This document shows, one piece after another, positions 19,384 to 30,614 of a DNA stretch of 64,000 nucleotides. Position numbers and translations under genes: made by a program. Under the pieces are notes generated by a model. It saw only the letters and a program-made list of their open reading frames with translations, had not been told where the DNA came from and did not search any database. Origin of the DNA: Metarhizium brunneum (taxonomy: Eukaryota; Ascomycota; Sordariomycetes; Hypocreales; Clavicipitaceae). The stretch is taken from contig NC_089426.1 in NCBI RefSeq assembly GCF_013426205.1, forward strand, positions 930,001-994,000, given 5' to 3'. Numbering within the stretch: the stretch's first letter is position 1; every line of letters starts with the position of its first letter.

Positions 19384-22300
19384 TGTTGACTTTGCCACCG
19401 GTCATCAAGAGGAGCTTGTTTTGTGAAGATGCAACTTTGTCGTCGTCGGTCTTGTTGGGCACATTCTGGATTCGGGCTTTTCGCTTGTGGCAGCGGCTGC
19501 ATAATGGAAGGCCAGTCACGTCATTCTATTGTCCGATTAGGCAATGATCTGCATGGCCCAACCTCCTGCAATGGGTCGCTCCTTCCGCGACGCAACCCAA
19601 GCCCGATGTGTGAATCCCGCCATGTCTCTGGGATGATTCGTGCGACGGCATGAAGCTGGTACCAGGCGCCGATCGACCGTCAGCATCGCTGCCCAAATAC
19701 GCCGAGAGCTTGAACCAACGACTCGGCGACGTGGCGTGTGGTTTCAACGTTGGTGTCGCATAATAACGTAGGCATCGTGCCTGGCCGCTCGCCCAAACCA
19801 CCAGCCGGCATATACCGCAGCGCCCCATCTCTGCACTTTTGCATCCCTACACCAACATTGAACTCTCCGCCAGTTGCGTGTCCGCAGGTGGAAATGGAAC
19901 AAGACGTCAACTGATATCCTGAGCAAGGTCCATGGCTTCTTCTCACCGCCTCCATTGGACTGCCCCGACGGAGCGGACCTGCCAACCACTCAATCACGCT
20001 ATCAAAGAAATCCGACTTGTTCATTTGTTCCCATTGTCATACAGAGACGCAGTCAGGTTCCTCACCAACATCGTACCGCTCCACAAATGCTGTGACAATT
20101 CGAGAGGCTAATATCTGGCCCTTTCGTATGGAAGCTGTTCTAAAGCTTCTTGAACGGCCATGGCTCCGGAGAATTTTGGGCCACTTCAAGAGGCAGCTCT
20201 TGATGACAACGTCACATTTTTTTGTGGCCAACAGTCAATCAAGAAGAATGCCTTGTGGGCAGGTGGTCGAACTGCTGTTACACTATCAAACGAGACGTTG
20301 ACGGGCTCTACTTTTGGACCACATCGCATTGGTAGATTCTGTGCCGCAGCAAGTTTCTCAGTAGAGAGAGCTCCATTCAGTTCCGACATGCATGGAAACA
20401 AACTCTTGTCGCTTTCCGGCCATACGGTAGATACTATGCATACTACCCTACAGAATCAATGCCATCCTCAGTAGGATTTGTCTGCTTTCAACGTCCACAG
20501 GAACGCATGGGGCTTCACACGGGACTTGCAAGATTTTAGAAGAGGCTACACGGGAAATACATACTGTCCCGAAGAACGCCTGGAGGCGCTTTGGAAGACG
20601 CCAGTTGCCGACTGCGATGCATACCTGAAGCCCAGCTCAACTTTGCGTCCACCAGCCAATGAGACGAGGCCGCAAACAGGGCCGGGAGTTAATTTGTTCC
20701 AAGGGCCAATATCAGCAGTCATTTTCCGTGGCGTTTTGTTGACCAGAAACCCTCTCGGCGTCTCGTAGATCAGGTAGACGCTTGACTTGTCGACAAAAAC
20801 GAATACTCAACATAGCTGACGGGTTTCATCCAATCCTCTCAGGCACAGCATGGCTTTGGCTGCAGTTTGCGACCTCGTCTTGTTTACTAGGCAGGCATGG
20901 AAATGACCAGCTTTTATAGCTGTGCAATAAAATGCCCAAACATTAAAATAAAGCATCTGGCTAATTTGAATTGAACATTCTATAGGATTACTTTAGTTCC
21001 ACTGACATGATTGGAGTAAAAGCGTTGCCAATGCTGACCCAATCGCTAGAGGCGTGATCGAATGGAGCTATTCGTCGGTGCTCTTGTTCCGCAGCGCCAT
21101 GTTTACCCTGGCGGTGAAGTGAATGACCTCTCCAGCAACTAGAGTCAAGTGTGGCTGTGTGGTCTAGTCTCAGTACTCGTTCTTAGCCATCACCCTCTTA
21201 TTGATACGCTTGTTCTGCAGCGGAATGACTGCGGCCTGGACGAATATCGTCGTCCACGGCGGCAAGAGAGTCCAGCTGTCCAGTCTGGAGGCCACAGCTC
21301 CAGGTCCTCACCTAACATGAAGGCAGCCGAGTTGGGGTTTCTTTCGCCTGCGTCACGCTTAACCGATGCAATCCAACAAGGGGACAAACTAGTACTTGCG
21401 CCGTTCAGTAGGAGCGAGCCCTTGTTGAGTCTTCTGAGTTTTGGGTAGTTTACGTTGTACGCTCTAGACTCGTCCGCTCTCTTTCCTACACGGCAGTACG
21501 CAAAGCTGAACATGACCAAGATGAAACCAGAAATTTCTACACCATGATGCTATGCGATTTCTCCAGCAAATTCTCGATATAGGCTCCCCTAAGGACAACC
21601 AATCACATGGGGCTAATGGCCGGATTTGGTTGGTTTCTCGCATTGTCCAGTGGAAGGAATACTAAGCGGCCTATGTGTACGCATCCCTCTCTTCTATCGG
21701 TAGTATTGCCAGAGCATCTGGTGCCTTCTCGCCCTCAATTCCAAATCCTCATGCGCAGAGTCATACATGAGATGTGATACACGAGTATAACAGAATGTCG
21801 GGATACCTCCCTTGGCCAAATCATCTCAAAATTCGGTAATTTTGCCACTGCTATACTAAGTATAGAGTCGATTCATTATCGTTAGCTAGAGACGCTTCAC
21901 TTTTATACAGAAATAAAAAGAAATCCAACCGTCTGTATTGTTGCTGAGGCTTTCATTACCCATATGCCGCGTTAAGATGCCAAACTTCTGAAAGTTGGCT
22001 TATACCTATTGATGAACACCGTGGAGAATTGAAAAATAGCGACGGGGAATGCCCTGGTCCGTCAATTTGCAATATCCGTGTAAGAAAGCAAGCATCGAAG
22101 ACTCTGAAGAGTAGATGGTTTATTTCGGGGTAGGAGACAATGGCAAGGACGGTACATTTTACTGAAAATTGGCATATTAGCCATTTGCTCATATGAATTT
22201 ATAAAGAAGACAGTCTCAATAGGTGAGTTTATTTTCAATTTCTTCTTCGACGAATGGTTGTCTGCGGTTATTTTGCTGAATAGGCTGTTGGAAGGCGGCG

Positions 22301-23945
22301 TCTTCGCGGAAGGAGTAATGCAGTGGCATGTAATCAAGTTGGGGGTCCAAGACGCTCGGGACTCTTCACATACTTCAAGTATATAAACCAATAAAGCCAA
22401 CAGAGTAGAGCAATATGCAATAATACTCATTGTACTATATCATAATAACTCAAAAAACAAAGTTTTTTTCTGTTGCATAACCTTTAACCCTAATCCATGC
22501 TTTACCTCAAAGATATGACTTGCGGCTCAGACTTGGGTATTTGATAATCCCTTGTGACGACTGTACATAATCAAAAGGATGTGAACTTTACTTGTAAGAC
22601 GATGTAATGCGCTTACAAGCTGTGATGGGAATGGCGGATTTCCCTCCACCGTGGTTCTGTAGGCAGAGGCGACTTTTTGCCCCTGAGAGGGCGGCCAGAG
22701 AAGAGGAATCACAGAATTATGAAGCATTCTCCAGAGCTCATTACACCTTGTGATGTTGACACCCTTTTTTTTAAGTTGTATCGGTGTCGCCGCCGCTCTT
22801 CCCATCTTTCAATCCACAACATGCTACGTTTCCACTACTCGCTCGACGTTTAAACGCTTCCTGTAGTTTATCTAGATATTATCTTGATCCTCCATGCACC
22901 CCTGGAACGCGGAAACAATATCACACAGGGCATTGTCCAAAACCACCCCGCACAGTCCAATCTTTGAAGCTTTTGGGTCCGTGACTATTGGGGTGGCCGA
23001 TGAAACCTACTTTTTCTGCCTAGTTATCAGGAGCTAGGTGTCGGAAACACCGCCGGGTTGCGACAATCCACCCCTAGCCGCAAGTTTGTCAGCGGTCGTG
23101 CCGCAATAGGTTAACGAGACTTGACATTTGAACCATGACGGGCAGTAACTAGTTGGCATTGACCCATCTTTTCAATGGCTTCTAGTGCCGGCAGTTCATT
23201 CTATAGTGGGTTGATGGCAGAGACTAACCATCCAGCCTTACTGCAGGTCCCTAAACGGCAGATCCGAGCCTCTTCAATGTTGGGAAGGGGTGATATGGGA
23301 ACGGGGCTCTCGTGGAAGACATGGTAGTAGTCAACCCAAGACCAATCACATGACAATACGAGGACTGGTCCTATAACAGCCTTCATGCTCTCCTACAACG
23401 TGAATATGGATGCTCAGAGATGGTAATTCTGCTTCGTAGTCTAGCTGCGTCTCAACCCGGTGTTGACCGATGCTGTTGTCGACTCGGTGTCGCGTCCAGT
23501 ATGTGCGATAGCTAGTACTAGCACAAGTTGTACGGAGTAGACGGCGTGGCATCATGGGCCGTCTTGATTGGATACCAACCGTTTCTATGAGCAAAATAAT
23601 TGTACACTAGTGAGAAATAACCTTGCGGAGCAGGCGTAGGATCATGTTTGACAAGAAGCTTCGAATGACCATGTTGGACATTTGCGCTCGGAGTTTGCAG
23701 ATGCGGTCACTCCAGTCCCACTCGACTCGACTCTATTCGGTATCCGGACCCTGCCGGTTCTCGGTGGTGTAAGTAGAACGTGCTACGAGCCCATGACAAG
23801 TGCTCGAGAGTTTCTATCAATTCCATAAATAGGACCGTCATACCCGGTCATTAAAGACATCCAAGCTTCTACTTCTTTCACCAAAAACACCATTTCCCCA
23901 AACATACATTTCCACAAGGTTTCGGGTTTCCAAGAACACAGCAGC
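19384..23945. other. 4.5 kb without a supported gene
   Basis: Many short frames occur on both strands, but none over about 120 codons and none that I can match to a family. Part of 21.8-22.5 kb is AT-rich. I cannot exclude a short spliced gene or a long non-coding RNA; no hairpin, direct repeat or LTR-like end was seen. Confidence 0.4.
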
Positions 23946-24536
23946 ATGAAGTTCACCAACCTCCTGGCCTATCTCGTCGTCGGCGTCACCGCCGCAGTCG
24001 CTTCCCCCGTTCCCCAACCCGAGGCCGCCCTATCCAACCTTCCCAGCCTCAATGCCGCGCAAAGCGGTTACGCCAAATCAATCATTGCCAAGGCCAAGGC
24101 CGCTGGTGTCCAACGACACGGCTGCCAGGCCGCCATTGCCACTGGTCTCGTCGAGGTTTGTTACCAATCCGCCGTCTCCTAACCTTTAAGCCATGACAAT
24201 TCGCTGATAAATCTATAAATGCAATAGTCTAAGCTTCTTATGTACGCCAACAACGCGGTCCCGGCATCGTTGACGTATCGTCACGGCGCCATTAGCTCTG
24301 ACAACGACTCCGTTGGTATTTTCCAACAGCGCGCCTCCGTCTACAAGAACATTGCCTGCAGCATGGACGCCGGCTGTTCTGCGGGCCAGTTCTTTTCTCA
24401 GATGAAGCGCATCGGTGGCTGGCAGACTCTGAGCGTTGGCGCTCTGTGCCAAAAGATCCAGCAGTCTAGTTTCCCCGATCGCTATGAGAAGCAAGTTGCT
24501 GCTGCTGCGTCAATTTGCGCCGCTGGCGGCTTGTAA
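23946..24536 (+). CDS. Small secreted lysozyme-like protein, actinobacterial type
   Basis: Two exons, 23946..24155 and 24228..24536 (72-nt intron, donor GTTTGT, acceptor CAATAG), give 172 aa. It starts with a clear signal peptide (MKFTNLLAYLVVGVTAAVA, cleavage before SPVP), then a short propeptide-like stretch. The mature part has ATGLVESKLLMYANN, then SDNDSVGIFQQRA, then GGWQTLSVGALCQ and a C-terminal ICAAGGL. That order (Glu in a first helix, D(S/R)DSVGIFQQR, then the GW block) recalls lysozyme/transglycosylase-like domains of actinobacteria and their phages. The Glu in LVES would be the candidate acid. Four mature cysteines. Possibly targets bacterial walls. The enzymatic role is inferred. 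Confidence 0.75.
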
Positions 24537-24927
24537 ATAAAAAGGGGTCAGCTTGTACATGTATTTACATTCATAGAACGCTTTACTTGTCTATAAACAC
24601 GGAGATTTATCCAGTCCTAGCCTAGACTCTGCCAGACGATTCATTGATGCTTGTGAACCAATCTCTTGTCTCCCATAATCACCTTGGCAAATTTTGCGGA
24701 CAGGAATTGCAAATTGACCTCACAATAACCTAATTCGTGCGGGTTTCTGGGATGTAGCTCTTGCTTAGTATATCAGACAGTAGCTATGGGCGGAAAAGGC
24801 GTAGGAACGCTGATACAAAGCCTTGCTAGATAGAGCTGTCCGTGTAGTTGCTCAAGATTGTCTCAATAGTAGCTACATAATCATAGCAAGTAAACACCTT
24901 GCTCTATTTCTTCCATCTACTTCCCAA

Positions 24928-25498
24928 CTAGGCACGGTCGATACGAACGGCAAAGCATCCTGGCCGCGCGTAATGAACGTGGATATACTCGGCCTTTTCA
25001 TTTTCCATCATTTTGGCAGAGACGCGCATCAGTTCATCCCCCTGTACCACATCCGCACTCACTAAGCAGTGAGCCGAGTCAAAGCATCGGACAGAAATGA
25101 GCCGCCGGCGGAGTTGTTGGGGAAGCAGACCATCCGGCTTGTACGGCGCGCATTGCGGTGTTGAATGCACGAAAATAGGTCCCGTCTGTCTGTACGGGCT
25201 GTCGCCTAGCCACGGATCGTAAGGCGCAAGGAGCATGAAATCTCCCATCTTTCCGTCCTGTAGACAGCGGCGGCATGGAAAGGCATTCTCCCCGTCTACT
25301 TGGATTGTTTTGGTCAAGGATGAGGGCACGCTTTGGACGGCAAAAGGAGTGGGAAGTGCGCGCAGCTTCAGTGTTGGCGGAACGTTCTGCCTCGGGTCCT
25401 ATCCCCAATACGTTTGTGCGATTAGGCCTGGTCGCTGGGTTTACGGTAGGATTCAGAACGTGGCTTTCACTCACTTTATTTGAGTTGTTGATCGACAT
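24928..25498 (-). CDS. DUF1203 family protein
   Basis: Two exons, 25498..25475 and 25386..24928, with an 88-nt intron (GTGAGT, branch-like CCTAATC, GGCAG), give 160 aa. The first exon holds only eight codons (MSINNSNK). The frame then reads NVPPTLKLRALPTPF, followed by the family's conserved FPCRRCLQDG and DPWLGDSPYRQTGPIFVH. DUF1203 is widespread in bacteria and fungi with unknown function. The Cys pair in FPCRRC and later Cys residues are notable, though no metal site is established. No signal peptide or membrane segment, so probably cytosolic. Start choice rests on the splice, because the second exon lacks an ATG at its head. Confidence 0.8.
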
Positions 25499-25930
25499 CT
25501 GGCGCTCTGCTTGTGGAAGGGTTACTAGGTAGGATATTTTGGCGTGAGGAGCGGGCAGCGGGGAGAGGGGGATATATATAATGAGAACAACATGCCATGT
25601 AGAGTATGTTGCTTTATAACTAGGTGTGTGAGCTTATTGATCATGTACATCGTTTATTGCTGTTAAACTGACGAATGGCTGACGTTGCTGTTCTCAGCCG
25701 CAGATTGGTTGGGTTTAAGTCGGGCCCATCTTGCTCTTATAGTCCGGGAGGCTGATCTTTTAGAGCCAGCCATATGATTCAAACCCAAAACATATAGTAT
25801 ATACCCGGATTTAAAGGTCTCCTATATATGATTTTATTTACTATATATATACTGAGCCAAGTTACCTCGTTTAATTTGATAATAAATATCTCAAACCGCA
25901 GGTAGCTACACGAGGCAACAAGTGCCCAGT
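25499..25930. other. Intergenic, partly AT-rich
   Basis: About 430 bp; 25780-25890 is rich in TATATA runs. No gene or clear repeat seen. Confidence 0.5.
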
Positions 25931-28078
25931 TCAAGTCTCATCAGCCCACGTATTCTCAGACAGATATCTATCCCAGTCCACGTAGCCCACAGGCTCCAAC
26001 GCTCCCTCATATTCCGTAATGTACCCATTTACACATTCTGAAAAAGTCACCTTCTTCTGCTGATTGAAAAAAAAATCATCATATTTTGTATCCATGGCAT
26101 TGTCAAGCGAGCGGACGTTGTCTTTGGGATCAGGAAACAGCGTTTTCCAAGGCTCTCTACAGACTTTGCCCTTGCAGCTCTTGAGGGTGAGCAGCAGGGC
26201 GTCCAGACGAGCAGACAGGGCAGGTATGTCGTACCCCGAAGTCTCTTCCTCGCTTCCATACAAATTCGTCATTTGGTGTGGATCAGCCTTCATGTCGTAT
26301 AGCTGGTGCTCGTTGGTACACCAGACGCCGTACATGAAGTCGTGCTTGTCACCGACGAGACGGAGAGTCTTGTACGTGTTTTTTGAAAAAGCCCCCCGTA
26401 AGTTGCCAAATACTTCGCCCTCGAGGTAGCCCTGACCCCAGTATTCAATGTTGACGTGCTCGTTCTTGCGCACCGGGCGCCTTTGGTCTTCGGGCGTAAC
26501 TGCGATGGGGACGCCATCAAAGTCTTCGTGCAGAGGGATCCCTGCGAGTTTGAACAAAGTAGGGACAATGTCGGTGTGGGAGGTCGGGAAAGAGACCTCT
26601 TTGCCTGCGGCAATGCCGGGCCCGCGAATGATGAAGGGCACGTTGATGTCCTCTTCAATGTTGCACGTCTTTCCGGGGGGCAATCTATGCTGTCCGATGT
26701 GGTAGCCGTTGTCGCTGGTGTAGATGATGTATGTATTGGCAAGGACTTCTGGGACTTTCTCCAACACATCAACGATGCCGCCAACCAGCTCATCGACAGC
26801 CTGTAGTGTCTGCAACCGGGCGCGATAAAAATTATCGCTGTATTGGATTTGTGTAGAGGTCAATTGCGGAAGATTCTTTAGATAGTTGACATGGCCGGGC
26901 TATGACAGGTTCTCAGCATTGCGCAATCTCATCTGCGGGTTTCAACGTACTGTACTTGGATTGAAGCTTGGGGAGCGGGGAATCGAGACATTTGGAAATA
27001 GATGCTTATGTCGGTCGGCAGGAATCGGCGTCGTAAACCCCGTGTTGGCGTGAGGACCTATGGGCGTAACACCCAAGAAAAAAGGCTTGCCCGCAGCAAG
27101 GGCATTATCAAGGAACTCCAGAGATCTATTCGCAATGACGTCGGTGGAATACTGGCCCTTTATACTCCTGTACTCATTTTTGTCTAGGGCCATGATGGCA
27201 TCAAGATAGCTATACGTTCCAGGGTCAAGCAAGACTAACGATGCAAAACACGGTCAGTTGGGGATTTGAGCAAGCAGGGATTTGTGCCTGTAGACATGAC
27301 GCACAGTCAGAACGAGTCCATCCTTTGGCAAAGGGCTGGTTGTACGTGCGAGTACTGTGCTGATTCATGAGTTTTCCTGTGTAGTATGTGTTGTACCCGT
27401 AGCTCTGTAGCCACACGGGCAAATACGCCTCATTGAGCCCCTGTGTAGCAAATTTCGTGTATCCGCCTGCAAAACATCAAAGTTCAGTCAGTCTGACATA
27501 CGGTTCGCCGAATGATCCGTACACATGGATCGAAATTAAATGTGAGGAGCTCAGCAACTTATAGAACATACCATATGGCTGTTATTTACGTTGTTAATCA
27601 ATCTGCGGTGCAAGGATCAACGCCGACCAGAAAGGTCTGAAAGATTTAGACGTACCCATGACACATCGGTAACATTGGTGTTGTGAGCAGCCTTCCCCGT
27701 AAGAAGAGACACCCTTGACGGACAACACAATGCGACAGTGCAGAAATGTTTCTTAAACGTGGTGCCTTTGTCAATCAGCTGCCTTTGGACTATGTTCTGA
27801 TATTCGAGAGAGTTTAGGTGCAGATCTTGATCATCCGTCATAATGAAGATGAAGTTCGGCTTTGCAGTGCCATTTTGATGGTGATTTGTACCGTTGGCCA
27901 TGCGGAAAGCGAGGGCCAGAGCCGCAAGCAAGAACAATGGTATTGCCATCTTGTTCCAGATGCCTTGGGTGACTGGAAGTACTGGCGATGAAGGCGACGG
28001 TCGGGTTGTCGGTTGAGGACCAGCCGTGGCAACAGAGGGTTTCTCAGCCCTCTGGTTTGTGAGGAATTGAGGCATCAT
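25931..28078 (-). CDS. Sulfatase (type I, formylglycine)
   Basis: Five exons on the minus strand: 28078..27656, 27578..27572, 27466..27305, 27234..26951 and 26899..25931, 614 aa with consistent phase. Exon 2 has only 7 nt (CCATATG), needed to read TDVSW-PYGGYTKF. Start: ATG at 28078, but the ATG at 27949 (MAIPLFLLAALALAF) gives a cleaner signal peptide. The sulfatase hallmarks are DDQD (82-85, counted from 28078), the CCPSR motif whose first Cys (118) would become formylglycine, SDNGYHIGQHRLPPGKTC and HTDIVPTLF. The family hydrolyses sulfate esters; arylsulfatase-like or choline/sugar-sulfate substrates are possible. Likely secreted, with several NxS/T sites. A role in sulfur acquisition is an inference. 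Confidence 0.92.
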
Positions 28079-29605
28079 GGCGCAATGCTGCCGGCCGGGT
28101 ATCAAATGTCTTTATAAATCTTTGCCCGTTCCCCTAGCCTCACACTAGGCAGCTTGGGTCATGGTACGGTAATAAGGTCGACCGGCAATTGTTGAGGTAG
28201 TATTCGACCGGACATGAAGGAAAATACCTAATGCCCACGACTCGTTTGGACACGGCGTTTTGACCTTGGAGTTTCCCACGTTCGGTTGTCATGGTGTCAT
28301 CGCTCATGCATCTCGACAGAGGTTGTGGCCCACATAGTTTACCAAAAGAACCAATTATACGACATCTTTTCCTCATGACGTGGTGCGGTGGAACTATCGC
28401 GACATTCAGCTCATGTAGGCTTAATAACAAAGCGCTGCTGATCCCTTCCCGAGCCGACGCATTACCGATCTTCCGGTGTACTAAATGTATTTTGTCCTCT
28501 GCCGGGCCGGACCTGTCAGCGACCTCCCGATTACACTTGAGACTTTATCTATCATGTGATGGCTGCAATGGACTACCAGCCGACATTGATAGTTACATTG
28601 CATATGCCAACACTGACCATTACGTACTACTCTGCAGAGCCGGAAACAGAACAAAAGGCCCAAGGAAAATCCCTCCATGGGATCGTTAAGCGGAAAAAGT
28701 TGAAGAGGAAAAGGCCTGTTTGTGCAACCGGCCGGCGATCCCCCGCACGGAACGTCGGCAGGGATGACGTGGCATGCACGACGACTTGGTGTTTTCCGGA
28801 AGCTCTTGGACAATCCATCACTTGGCACAATGTCTAGTGCTCTGCATTCATGGCTTCCGGTTGTAATATGGAAGCAGCTTCCGAAGTGCTTGATACATCC
28901 GTTTCCTCAACAAGGGCTACTTACAAACGTGCTATAACTCTACTGCAGAAGACGTACCTGATAGCCAGCCGGAAAAATGCCAGGCGAGTGCAAGCTTGAG
29001 ATACTGGATCGATTGTGTCCGGGGCCGAGAACCGAGGGAACTTGTCTTTGCGGAAAAGCTCAAATTACGTACAGTCCAATCCTTAAAACAGACACCCAGT
29101 CCTAATATAACTTGGTAAATAGATACTACGCACATCAACAAGTTATGAGCCTGGGCTTGCGGCTAATAATAACATTGGCTATAATTTAATGCAAAGCCAA
29201 GTGCAAATACGTGACTTATATTCCAATAATCAGACCTATGATTTTTTCAACGAATCACATATGGCTGATGGCGGCAGCACTTTCTCGTTTCGTACCTTCA
29301 AGAGACAACTGAGTGTCCGATTGGGGTCGGACTACAATTCGTGACGTGTGCAAATAATCGTACGAGCCCGAGAGGCTTGTGATTTGTTACCTAGTTTCAT
29401 AACAGGCTCACGCGAAACGTCCTACTATAAACATGTCATAGGAGGATCCACGTTTATGGCTAGGGCTGGCGTGTGCAGGCAAAAACGAGAGCCGGTGGAA
29501 ATTCAGCGAGTGTAAGTGAGCAATAGCTCGCCGACGACGCAATGCTTACTTTCCACACGACCACAAGTGTTGCATTTAAGACCATCTTCTACTAGAGTTT
29601 ACATC
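28079..29605. other. Intergenic, no supported gene
   Basis: 1.5 kb upstream of the sulfatase. Several frames of 60-130 codons appear but lack family resemblance. Nothing structured noticed. Confidence 0.45.
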
Positions 29606-29810
29606 TGTGACAAGGACTCAAAGAGGGCTTGGAGCAATAGCTCAATTCAACTAATAACAGTCTTTGGTATCAAAGGTCCTTGGTTTTCCTCAAGGCCTTG
29701 AGGGCCCGAGGACGTCTATTTATACAAGAAGTCGGTGAGGGCCTTCTGCCCTAATCCCGTGACCGTAGCCCTTATGTAACCTTTTGACATTGGGCCATCT
29801 CCGTGTAACA
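29606..29810 (-). repeat. LTR-like repeat, copy at 29.6 kb
   Basis: On the minus strand this runs TGTTACACGGAGATGGCCCAATG... to ...CCTTGTCACA, sharing both ends with the solo LTR at 12279-12530 but with a different middle. It holds a TATAAATA box (minus strand, 29724-29717) and a 16-bp perfect palindrome, CCTCAAGGCCTTGAGG, near 29685-29703. A second copy lies at 60605-60797. Flanking pentamers (acatc and gctat) do not match, so the target duplication has been lost or the ends differ. Probably a solo LTR of a related retrotransposon family. Confidence 0.7.
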
Positions 29811-30091
29811 GCTATGGAGAGCCAAAGTGTACCGAAGTCGTCAAGGCCGAGGTGTTTATTGGCTGTCAGCTTGTCTGGGCCAAGGACTTTTCCATCGCCA
29901 AGGCCGATCCCCCCAAGACGCAGACATTTAGGGAGTTCCTGGGCTCGCAGTATATATATCAGACCTGTATGGCAGACGGTCCAAAGGGCCTAGAGGTCAC
30001 GCTTACTCTCAAGTATGGACGGGACAGCATGAGATTCTGCTCTGTAGAAGTGTTTGAGGTTGTGCCGCGGAACACTTCCCAGACACGTTAG
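29811..30091 (+). pseudogene. Gene remnant truncated by LTR-like repeat
   Basis: A frame of about 93 codons starts right at the end of the repeat (SYGEPKCTEVVKAEV...) and ends at 30091. It has a balanced composition with four cysteines and looks like the C-terminal part of a small protein; no ATG heads it and nothing coding is seen on the other side of the repeat. It may be the end of a gene split by insertion, or a last exon whose partners I missed. No family recognised. Confidence 0.35.
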
Positions 30092-30201
30092 AGAGCTTAA
30101 TAGTGTGGAGTATATTCACACGAATAGCAGATAATTTGAAGTAGTTGATGGGTATGGTCGTCAAAATATGTTGTTTCAGCCGTTGAGGGACTCACGTGAT
30201 C

Positions 30202-30229
30202 ATGTGCAGATGAAAAGCCATCTGCACAT
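30202..30229. promoter_or_regulatory. 11-bp perfect inverted repeat upstream of the P450 gene
   Basis: ATGTGCAGATG (30202-30212) and CATCTGCACAT (30219-30229) are perfect reverse complements around a six-base spacer. It lies 386 bp before the P450 ATG, next to a CACGTGAT box (30193-30200). Could be a binding site for a dimeric regulator; function unproven. Confidence 0.4.
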
Positions 30230-30614
30230 TCTTCTTCCTCTAGCCTTTTACCCAGGTTTTACAAGACGATCAGAATAGAGCACGATTTTACCATCCTTAT
30301 CTTTGCCCTAGCCTTTCCATACCAGCAGGCGGCTGGGGTCCGGGTCCGGGTCCGGTGTGGTCTGATCAAAACGAGGCTGAAAAACATGGAGAGGGCGACC
30401 GCTTCCATGCATGTAAACAATTGTGCGACCGTAATACGGTAATGGCGCAAACTAGGGCTTACTTCTCCTTTTCCTTCTTTCTTCCCCTCCTTCTTTGACC
30501 AATTTCTCTGTGTCTAGGCCATTCCTTGTACCCGAGCCACTGCTTCATGACGGCCGAATTTCACACCAATATTTGTCATCGGGAGCCATCATATCTCGCC
30601 CAAGCCATTGCGCG

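Noticed and set aside
22484..22496. Telomere-like CCCTAA
   Set aside because: Only one copy (aaccctaatcc); no repeat array, so not telomeric.
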